A stretch of 6,416 bases of DNA from Deltaproteobacteria bacterium RIFOXYA12_FULL_61_11 (GTDB taxonomy: Bacteria > Bdellovibrionota_F > JAHFAK01 > YA12-FULL-61-11). Of this stretch, positions 1 through 5,330 are shown piece after piece. Within the stretch, counting starts at the first letter, position 1, and each line of letters opens with the position of its first letter. A model generated the notes under the pieces. The model was given only the letters and a program-made list of their open reading frames with translations. It was not told where the DNA came from and ran no database searches. Location: positions 1-6,416 of the forward strand of contig MGSU01000265.1 of NCBI GenBank assembly GCA_001799195.1. Direction: 5' to 3'. Position numbers and translations under genes: made by a program.

Positions 1-879
1 GCTGGTGACCTCGCGTTCCTTGCAGTTGGCGAGTTCCTTCAGGGCGACGATGCCGGGCTTCTGGGTGCGGTTGAGTTCCTGCAAGCCATGTTTGACGAAC
101 ACGCGGTTGATTTCGCGCAGTGGCACGATATCGGCGATGGTGCCGATCGCCACCAGGTCCATGTAACGCTTGAGATTGGGTTCTTCGATGCGGTGGAATT
201 CGAAGAAACCTTTTTCGCGCAGCTTGGTGCGCAAGGCGATGACCACGAAATAGGCCACCCCGACCCCTGCCAACTCTTTGAACGGATAGGGACAGCCGAT
301 TTGCTTGGGGTTGATGATGGTGTGCGCCGGGGGCAACTCGGTCGGGGGCGTGTGATGATCGGTGATGATCACGTCGATACCGAGGGTGGCGGCGTAACGC
401 ACCGCCTTGACCGCGCTGATGCCGCAGTCCGTGGTAAGGATCAGCTTGACCCCCTGCTGGTGCAGCTTGTCCACGCTCTCGATCGAGATATCGTAGCCTT
501 CTTCGATGCGGTGCGGGATGTAGAAGGTGAAGGGGACCTTGATCTCGCGGAAGAAGGTGCAAAGCAGACTCGTCCCGGTGATGCCGTCGACGTCGTAGTC
601 GCCGTGCACGGCGATCAGCTCTTGCTGGACGATGGCCTCGATGATTCTCTCGACCCCCTGGTCCATGCCGAGCATGTTCGAGGGGTGGTAGAAGGACCGG
701 GGATCGGCGTTGAAGACCGTGCTCGGGCTGGCGTTCAGGAAGTTCTGGATGCGCACCGGGTCGTCCAGGCCCCGGTTGAGCAGCACGCGGACCAACAGCG
801 GAGAGATACCGAGCGTCCTGACGAGGTGTTCCTCGACGAAGGGGTCGAAGGTCGGTATCTCCCAGCGCCGGTGGAGCAT
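1..879 (-). CDS. recJ: Single-stranded-DNA-specific 5'->3' exonuclease RecJ (N-terminal 293 residues; 3' end outside window)
   Basis: RecJ degrades single-stranded DNA 5'->3' in recombination, mismatch and base-excision repair; it is a cytoplasmic DHH-superfamily phosphoesterase using Mn2+/Mg2+. The translation shows the family motifs in order: HGDYDVDG (residues 92-99, metal-binding aspartates), TTDCGI (149-154), ITDHH (172-176, the DHH signature), the PYPFKELAGVGVAYF region (198-211) and DLVAIGTIADIVPL (241-254). The reading frame is open to base 1, so the DHHA1 and OB-fold parts (a full protein is usually about 560-600 residues) lie beyond the left edge. The ATG at 879-877 overlaps the secF stop as TGATG. 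AAAAGG and AAGG stretches just upstream (within secF) can serve as ribosome binding sites, so expression is probably translationally coupled to secF. No frameshift or missing motif is seen. The identification is very safe. Confidence 0.96.
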   Translation of the reverse strand, partial: MLHRRWEIPTFDPFVEEHLVRTLGISPLLVRVLLNRGLDDPVRIQNFLNASPSTVFNADPRSFYHPSNMLGMDQGVERIIEAIVQQELIAVHGDYDVDGITGTSLLCTFFREIKVPFTFYIPHRIEEGYDISIESVDKLHQQGVKLILTTDCGISAVKAVRYAATLGIDVIITDHHTPPTELPPAHTIINPKQIGCPYPFKELAGVGVAYFVVIALRTKLREKGFFEFHRIEEPNLKRYMDLVAIGTIADIVPLREINRVFVKHGLQELNRTQKPGIVALKELANCKEREVTS

Positions 880-2036
880 CACGCCTTGCCTTTTGCTCGG
901 CGCTCCATGATGCGGTCGAGATAGATCGTCATGGGGCTGGCGATGAAGATGGAGGAATAGGTCCCGATGACGATGCCGAAGGTCAAGGTGAAGGCGAAGT
1001 TCTTGATGATGCTCCCGCCGACCAGGAATAGGGTTACGGTGACCAGCAGGGTGGTCAAGGAGGTGAGCAGGGTCCTCGACATGGTCTGGTTGATGCTCGA
1101 GTTGATCACGTCCTCGAGTCGGCGGGTGGTGAAGCGGCGGACGTTCTCGCGGATGCGGTCGTAGACCACCACGGTGTCGTTGATCGAGTACCCCACCAAC
1201 GCGAGCAGGGCGGCGACGATGGAGAGGGAGAAGTCGAGTTGCAGGAAGGAGAACAGCCCGACCGTGATCAAAACGTCGTGGAACAGGGCGATGATGGCGC
1301 CGGGCGCAAACTTCATGTCGAAGCGGAAGGCGATGTAGAGCATGATGAAGAAGAGCGCGGCCAGCACGGCGAGCAATCCGTCGCGTTGCAGTTCCTTGCC
1401 GACCTTGGGACCGACCGTCTCGACCCGCAGCACCTCGACCTGCTCCCGGCCGTATTTGGTGATCAGCGTGTGTTCTACTTCTTGGGCGATATTGATGAAC
1501 TTGATGAGGAATTCGTTATCGCTCTCCTTGCCGAAGAGTTGGACCCGGTCGGACTCGGGGTCGAGCTTCATCCCGGGGAAGGCCGTTCTGTCGACCAATT
1601 CGCGCACCTTGTCGGCGGACATGGCCGTGGCCAGTTTCAAATAGGCGTTCGAACCGCCCTCGTACTGGAAGGACACGAGGTCTTGGCCGGCGAAGTTCTG
1701 GCGCAGCGCGGTCAAGGCCGCAGCCTTGAATTCTTCGAGGTCGAGTCTGCGATTCTCCGACCGTATCAGGAATTCGTGTTTGTCGGGTTCGCCGAACTCC
1801 TGGACCACGCTCTTGCCCAGTCCGAACTCCTTCAGGGTATCGCGGATGGCAGCGGTGGTCAGGAGGTCTTTGAATTTCACGTGGGTCTCGGTACCACCCG
1901 TGAAGTCGATGCCGAAGTTGATGCCCTTGAAGGTCAAGCTGACCACCGAAGCCAGCAAAAGGACCAGGGAGACCCCGATGAAGACCTTTTTCCTTCCCAT
2001 GAAATCGAGGTTGAGATCGTAGGGGACGAATTGCAT
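879..2036 (-). CDS. secF: Protein translocase subunit SecF
   Basis: SecF is an inner-membrane RND-superfamily protein that pairs with SecD and uses the proton gradient to drive late steps of Sec-dependent protein export. The protein has 385 residues. TM1 is at about 18-36, followed by GIDFTGG (42-48) opening the periplasmic P1 domain. Five more hydrophobic segments lie between about 219 and 375. Asp287 in GYSINDTVVVYDRIRE and Arg321 in NQTMSRTL match, by motif and by the 34-residue spacing, the E. coli SecF residues D213 and R247 implicated in proton transport. The P1 region (about 38-217) is larger than in the 323-residue E. coli protein. The ATG at 2036 was chosen because GAGGAGGT lies 6 nt upstream and the start gives the usual short cytoplasmic N terminus; an in-frame upstream ATG at 2114 would only add unrelated sequence read through the end of secD. 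The stop overlaps the recJ start. Confidence 0.97.
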   Translation of the reverse strand: MQFVPYDLNLDFMGRKKVFIGVSLVLLLASVVSLTFKGINFGIDFTGGTETHVKFKDLLTTAAIRDTLKEFGLGKSVVQEFGEPDKHEFLIRSENRRLDLEEFKAAALTALRQNFAGQDLVSFQYEGGSNAYLKLATAMSADKVRELVDRTAFPGMKLDPESDRVQLFGKESDNEFLIKFINIAQEVEHTLITKYGREQVEVLRVETVGPKVGKELQRDGLLAVLAALFFIMLYIAFRFDMKFAPGAIIALFHDVLITVGLFSFLQLDFSLSIVAALLALVGYSINDTVVVYDRIRENVRRFTTRRLEDVINSSINQTMSRTLLTSLTTLLVTVTLFLVGGSIIKNFAFTLTFGIVIGTYSSIFIASPMTIYLDRIMERRAKGKA

Positions 2037-2040
2037 GAGG

Positions 2041-2049
2041 CACCTCCTC
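2041..2049 (-). promoter_or_regulatory. Strong Shine-Dalgarno of secF overlapping the secD stop codon
   Basis: Read on the minus strand, TGAGGAGGTG contains the secD stop TGA and a near-perfect anti-16S complement (AGGAGGT), 6 nt before the secF ATG. A ribosome terminating on secD sits on the secF initiation region, which fits coupled, near-stoichiometric synthesis of the two partner subunits. It also decides the secF start. Confidence 0.85.
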
Positions 2050-3808
2050 AGATGCTCAGTTTCTCGAGCTTGCGGCGCGTATAGAACCACTCGAAGACCA
2101 GTCGGCTGACCCACAACGCGGTGATGTAGCTCGAGACGACACCGAGGATGAGGGTAACGGCGAACCCTTGGATGGGGCCGGTACCGTATTGCAGGAGGAC
2201 GACTCCCGCGATAACGGTGGTCAAGTTGGCATCGATGATGGTCAGGTGGGCCTTACTGAAACCGCTCTCGATGGCCGCGCGCACCGTCTTGCCGTTGCGC
2301 AATTCCTCCCGGATGCGCTCGAAGATGAGCACATTCGCGTCCACGGCCATACCGATGGTCAGGACGATGCCGGCGATACCGGGCAAGGTGAGGGTAGCCT
2401 GCAGCAGGGCCAAGGTCGCAAGCATGAACACGACGTTGAGCACGAGGGCGAAATCGGCCACCAAACCGGAGAGACGGTAGTAGAGAATCATAAAACCGAT
2501 CACCAGGAGGATGCTGATCAGCATGGCCCACTGGCCGGCGTTGATCGAGTCGCGCCCCAACGTAGGTCCTACCGAGCGGTTCTCTTCGATCTCGACCGGA
2601 GCGGGCAGGGAACCGGCTCGCAGCACGATGACCAGATCCTCGGCCTCCTGGAATTGTTTATCATAGGCTTCCATGGAGTTGAGGGTGATCGAGACCTGCC
2701 CGTTCATGGCGCTCTCGCGGCTGATCCGCTCCTGGATCACCGGGGCGGAGGAGACGCGGTTGTCGAGGACGATGGCCAGCTTCTCGCCGACATTCTCCTC
2801 GGTGATGGTCTCGAAGAGCTCCGCGCCGCGTTCGTTCATCTGCAACGAGACGTAGGGTTGGTTGAAGTTGGTCTGGTCCTGCCTGACCCTGGCGTCTTCG
2901 AGCACGTCGCCGGTGAGCAGGGTGGCAGCTTTGAGTAGGTAGGGGATCCGAGTCTGCTCGCCCGTGGTCGGATCGGTTTTGACCTCGAAGAGGATCTGGG
3001 TCTCGTCGGGGAGTTTGTCGCTGAGGACCTCGTTGGCTTGTACATGGGTGTAGTCGCGGGGCAGCGTGTTTGCCTCGACCGCCTCGCGGAGCATGGCATC
3101 GAGCTGCTCGGGTCCCAGGGAGTCGTCGACGAGCTTGAACTCGAGGAGCGCGGTCTTCCGTATGATCGCAAGGGCGCGTTCGGGGTCCTTCATCCCGGGG
3201 AGTTGGATCAGGATGCGGTTGGCCCCCATGGTGGCGATATTCGGTTCGCTGACCTTGAACTGGTCGACGCGATTGTTGATCGTTTCCTGTGCTTGGGTCA
3301 CCGCCTGGGCCTTGATCTGCTCCACCCACTCGATGGTAGGATCGTAGATGAGCGTGTTCTCTCCCTTGGCCATGGTCTCGTTGTCGTTGAGGACGAAGCG
3401 ATCGTAGTCCTCCTGGATGATCTTGCGCACGGTTTCGACGTCCGAAGCGTTGCGCACCGAGACGGCGACTTGGTTGCTGTCTCCCAGCCTCGCCACCTTG
3501 ATCAACTCGATCTTCTTGTTCTTCTCGAGGTAGCTCTCGAGGAAGGCGATGTTCTTGTCGAGCTCACTCTTGACGAACTTTTCCACGTCCACGCTGAGCA
3601 CCAGGTGGATGCCGCCTTGCAGGTCGAGACCGAGCTTGATCTTGTCCTGGGGCAAGTATTTTGCCGAAGAGGGGTTGGCTTCGAGGTATTCCTCCCAAGT
3701 CGGTGCCCCGCCGGTCGAGATTTCGTAGAAGGTCGGAACGAGGTAGTACAAGGCCAGCAAGAGGCCGAGTACGAAGCATCCCGTCTTCCACCACCACGCT
3801 GTCTTCAT
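2048..3808 (-). CDS. secD: Protein translocase subunit SecD
   Basis: SecD is the larger partner of SecF in the inner membrane; its periplasmic domain is thought to bind emerging substrates and pull them out of the SecYEG channel using the proton gradient. The protein has 586 residues. TM1 is at about 9-28. The motif LGLDLQGG (59-66) opens the large periplasmic P1 domain, which extends to about residue 420. The SVGPTLGRDSI motif (412-422) precedes five membrane segments between about 425 and 570. GMAVDANVLIFERIREE (486-502) is the hallmark TM4 motif; Asp490 lies at the position of the E. coli aspartate (D519) needed for function. Length and domain order are normal for the family. ATG 3808 is preceded by AAGGAG with a 7-nt spacer. 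The gene lies 22 nt after yajC and 11 nt before secF and is clearly cotranscribed with both. Confidence 0.98.
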   Translation of the reverse strand: MKTAWWWKTGCFVLGLLLALYYLVPTFYEISTGGAPTWEEYLEANPSSAKYLPQDKIKLGLDLQGGIHLVLSVDVEKFVKSELDKNIAFLESYLEKNKKIELIKVARLGDSNQVAVSVRNASDVETVRKIIQEDYDRFVLNDNETMAKGENTLIYDPTIEWVEQIKAQAVTQAQETINNRVDQFKVSEPNIATMGANRILIQLPGMKDPERALAIIRKTALLEFKLVDDSLGPEQLDAMLREAVEANTLPRDYTHVQANEVLSDKLPDETQILFEVKTDPTTGEQTRIPYLLKAATLLTGDVLEDARVRQDQTNFNQPYVSLQMNERGAELFETITEENVGEKLAIVLDNRVSSAPVIQERISRESAMNGQVSITLNSMEAYDKQFQEAEDLVIVLRAGSLPAPVEIEENRSVGPTLGRDSINAGQWAMLISILLVIGFMILYYRLSGLVADFALVLNVVFMLATLALLQATLTLPGIAGIVLTIGMAVDANVLIFERIREELRNGKTVRAAIESGFSKAHLTIIDANLTTVIAGVVLLQYGTGPIQGFAVTLILGVVSSYITALWVSRLVFEWFYTRRKLEKLSI

Positions 3809-3830
3809 CGGGATTCTCCTTGAAATCCGT

Positions 3831-4175
3831 TCACTTGTCTTTGTCGGCAGGAGGCGTTTCGGCGGATCCGACCTTGCCTCCGATGTGACTCTTGGCCACC
3901 CGGATCCGTAGGTCTTTCGCCACTTCCAGGGTCACGATCTTGTCGTCGACCCCGGCCACCCGGCCGAAGATGCCGGACGAGGTCATGACCTCGTCGCCCT
4001 TCTTGATCGCCTCGAGCATGGCCTGGTGGAGTTTCTGCTTCTTCTGTTGCGGTCGGATCAAGAGGAAGTAGAACACCGCGAACATGAGGATGAAGGGCAG
4101 GAACATGCTCATCGCGGAACCGCCACCTGCCTGCGGGTCGGAGCCGCCGGCCATGGCTAGGGCAGTCTCGATCAC
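3831..4175 (-). CDS. yajC: Sec translocon accessory protein YajC
   Basis: YajC is a small single-span inner-membrane protein that associates with the SecDF complex; its exact role is still uncertain. With the chosen start the protein has 114 residues: a short Gly-rich N terminus, a membrane segment (about 24-40), then the signature RPQQKKQK (41-48) and a soluble domain with GDEVMTSSGIFGRVAGVDD (60-78). The C terminus is Lys/Asp rich. I chose GTG at 4175 because GGAGGT (4185-4180) lies 4 nt upstream. An in-frame GTG at 4187 (118 residues) would place that Shine-Dalgarno inside the gene, and an ATG at 4154 has no ribosome binding site. The gene is first in the yajC-secD-secF-recJ unit and is directly preceded by its own promoter. 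Confidence 0.95.
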   Translation of the reverse strand: MIETALAMAGGSDPQAGGGSAMSMFLPFILMFAVFYFLLIRPQQKKQKLHQAMLEAIKKGDEVMTSSGIFGRVAGVDDKIVTLEVAKDLRIRVAKSHIGGKVGSAETPPADKDK

Positions 4176-4216
4176 GGGTACCTCCACATCGTCGAGGGTG
4201 GGTTATCCGGGGCGAA

Positions 4217-4230
4217 GCCTCGGTAGAGGC
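4217..4230. repeat. Short inverted repeat at the predicted yajC transcription start
   Basis: GCCTC-GGTA-GAGGC forms a 5-bp stem with a 4-nt loop. It lies immediately downstream of the predicted yajC -10 box, around the expected start of transcription. It could be an operator half-site pair or a 5' mRNA hairpin, but a 5-bp stem is also common by chance in GC-rich DNA. Confidence 0.3.
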
Positions 4231-4231
4231 T

Positions 4232-4259
4232 GTTATAGTGGAACCTGGAGATTTTTCAA
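4232..4259 (-). promoter_or_regulatory. Predicted sigma70-type promoter of the yajC-secD-secF-recJ unit
   Basis: On the minus strand TTGAAA (4259-4254) and TATAAC (4237-4232) are separated by 16 nt. Each hexamer matches the consensus at 5 of 6 positions in an otherwise GC-rich stretch. Transcription would begin near 4225, giving a leader of about 50 nt before the yajC GTG at 4175. It is predicted from sequence only. Confidence 0.65.
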
Positions 4260-4296
4260 GCCCTCTTTTCAGATCGTAGGATACCTCCGACCGACC

Positions 4297-4324
4297 TTGA
4301 CAGGATCCCTCGTTCGAGTAAGGT
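4297..4324 (+). promoter_or_regulatory. Predicted promoter of deoC
   Basis: A perfect TTGACA -35 hexamer (4297-4302) is followed after 16 nt by TAAGGT (4319-4324), a weak -10 with only the T-A---T positions matching. Transcription would start near 4331, about 38 nt before the deoC ATG. A strong -35 with a poor -10 is compatible with an activator-dependent promoter, though that is inference. It faces away from the yajC promoter, with about 38 bp between the two -35 boxes. Confidence 0.45.
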
Positions 4325-4368
4325 AATCGCGTACCGGCGTCGGCCGGAACCGCCCTCGGTGAGGCACC

Positions 4369-5256
4369 ATGGCCAAGAACGACCTCGACAACCTGGTCGA
4401 CCAGATCACCACCCGGGTCAAGCAGCGCCTCGAACGCCCCGCCGCTTGCACGCCGCGCTCCGCGGCGACCCGAAAGGGAGGAGCGCCGCTGATCGAGTTG
4501 CCCGACAGCACCCCCTATTCCTTCTTCGCCGGGAAGAAAGAGAACCGGGCCGGCGTCAAGAAACCCGCGGAAGTCCCTGCGGCCGTGCCCGACAACGAGC
4601 TTGCCCGGCTCATCGACCATACCTTGCTCAAACCCGAGGCCGGCAAGGCCGAACTCGAGAAGCTCTGCCAAGAAGCCCGCACCTACCGCTTCGCCACGGT
4701 CTGCGTCAACTCGGCCAACATCCCGACCGTTGCTCGCCTGCTCGAGGGGTCGGGGGTCCTGCCCATAGCCGTGGTCGGTTTTCCCCTCGGGGCCGCGACC
4801 TCCGGCGCCAAGGCCTTCGAAGCGAAAGAGGCGGTCGCCCAGGGCGCGCGCGAGATCGACATGGTGCTCAACATCGGCGCGCTCAAATCGCGCGACTATC
4901 GCCTGGTGCTCGAGGACATCCGAGCCGTGGTCGAGGCCTCGGCCCCCTACCCGGTCAAGGTCATCCTCGAGACCTCTTACCTCGATCACGACCAGAAGGT
5001 CATCGCCTGTGTCCTCTCCAAGATCGCCGGAGCGGCCTTCGTCAAGACGTCGACCGGTTTCGGCGGCGGCGGGGCCACGGTAGAGGACATCCAACTGATG
5101 CGTCACGTGGTCGGCCCCGACATGGGGGTCAAGGCCAGCGGCGGAGTCCGCAGCCGCGAGGACCTTGAGCGCATGGTCGCTGCCGGGGCTAGTCGCGTCG
5201 GTACCAGCTCCTCGGTCTCCATCGTCCTGGGCAAAGGCGGCGGAACGGGGTATTGA
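4369..5256 (+). CDS. deoC: Deoxyribose-phosphate aldolase with an N-terminal targeting-like extension
   Basis: DeoC (class I aldolase, TIM barrel) cleaves 2-deoxy-D-ribose 5-phosphate into acetaldehyde and glyceraldehyde 3-phosphate. The protein has 295 residues, against about 220-260 for the usual enzyme. The catalytic domain starts near residue 77 with LARLIDHTLLKP (78-89). Key residues are visible: Asp164 in EIDMVLNIGALK, Lys197 in VKVILET, the Schiff-base Lys226 in FVKTSTGFGGGGAT, Lys255 in VKASGGVR and the phosphate-binding GTSSSV (278-283). The enzyme therefore looks intact and active. Residues 1-76 are extra: an amphipathic helix followed by a Pro/Ala/Gly/Lys-rich linker (see the separate entry). 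ATG 4369 has GGTGAGG just upstream (4 nt spacer), and the helix is read in good coding frame. The gene is divergent from yajC and 74 nt ahead of a sensor gene on the same strand. No nucleoside phosphorylase or deoxyribonucleoside transporter is adjacent, so the usual nucleoside-salvage context is absent. Confidence 0.95.
   Translation: MAKNDLDNLVDQITTRVKQRLERPAACTPRSAATRKGGAPLIELPDSTPYSFFAGKKENRAGVKKPAEVPAAVPDNELARLIDHTLLKPEAGKAELEKLCQEARTYRFATVCVNSANIPTVARLLEGSGVLPIAVVGFPLGAATSGAKAFEAKEAVAQGAREIDMVLNIGALKSRDYRLVLEDIRAVVEASAPYPVKVILETSYLDHDQKVIACVLSKIAGAAFVKTSTGFGGGGATVEDIQLMRHVVGPDMGVKASGGVRSREDLERMVAAGASRVGTSSSVSIVLGKGGGTGY
4381..4590 (+). other. Possible BMC encapsulation peptide plus linker at the DeoC N terminus
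   Basis: Residues 5-23 of the aldolase include LDNLVDQITTRVKQRL, with Leu6, Leu9, Val10, Ile13, Val17 and Leu21 at i+3/i+4 spacing on one face and charged or polar residues on the other: a short amphipathic helix. It is followed by about 50 residues (24-74) rich in Pro, Ala, Gly and Lys with no obvious fold, ending at the catalytic domain. Known encapsulation peptides of microcompartment enzymes (for example on PduP and PduD) have this plan: a helix of roughly 15-20 residues, a flexible linker, then the enzyme. The resemblance is structural, not a sequence match. Other explanations are a protein-protein docking helix or a lineage-specific extension. Confidence 0.5.
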
Positions 5257-5310
5257 ACCACGCCTCTGGCTCGCGATCGCCGGCTTTCTCGGACCAGACC
5301 GCGATCACTA

Positions 5311-5324
5311 CCCGAGGCCTCGGG
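5311..5324. repeat. Perfect 14-bp palindrome just before the sensor gene, overlapping its ribosome binding site
   Basis: CCCGAGGCCTCGGG is fully self-complementary. Its last three bases are the first bases of the putative Shine-Dalgarno GGGGGA (5322-5327). As DNA it could be a dimeric operator; as RNA it could fold into a 5-bp stem with a GGCC loop that partly hides the ribosome binding site. No T-run follows, so it is not a classical terminator of deoC. The rest of the 74-nt gap (5257-5330) shows no convincing promoter. Confidence 0.45.
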
Positions 5325-5330
5325 GGATAG

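Noticed and set aside
88-924. 278-codon plus-strand open frame at the left edge
   Set aside because: It is the antisense of recJ, whose DHH motifs are clear on the minus strand; the plus-strand product is an Asp/Val/His-rich shadow.
1239-2084. 281-codon plus-strand open frame opposite secF
   Set aside because: Antisense of a clear secF, with no ribosome binding site or recognisable domain.
2036-2114. Upstream in-frame ATG extending SecF by 26 residues
   Set aside because: The extension would be read through the secD 3' end, matches nothing typical of SecF, and lacks the strong Shine-Dalgarno that sits before ATG 2036.
3038-3823. 261-codon plus-strand open frame opposite secD
   Set aside because: Antisense shadow of secD with a repetitive Asp/Leu/Val/His composition.
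4309-4318. CTCG-TT-CGAG inverted repeat between the deoC -35 and -10 boxes as an operator
   Set aside because: Only 4-bp arms, and CTCGA-type words are very frequent throughout this window, so placement alone is not enough.
3805-5106. 433-codon open frame on the minus strand covering yajC, the divergent gap and most of deoC
   Set aside because: It crosses two well-identified genes in the wrong frame or strand, and its product is low-complexity and Arg/Gly/Asp-rich.
5273-5280. GCGATCGC octamer palindrome after deoC as a special repeat or terminator stem
   Set aside because: Only one copy noticed, no loop and no T-run; such an octamer is not surprising in GC-rich DNA.
5257-5330. Rho-independent terminator separating deoC from the sensor gene
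   Set aside because: The only hairpin candidate lies against the next start codon and is not followed by a run of T.
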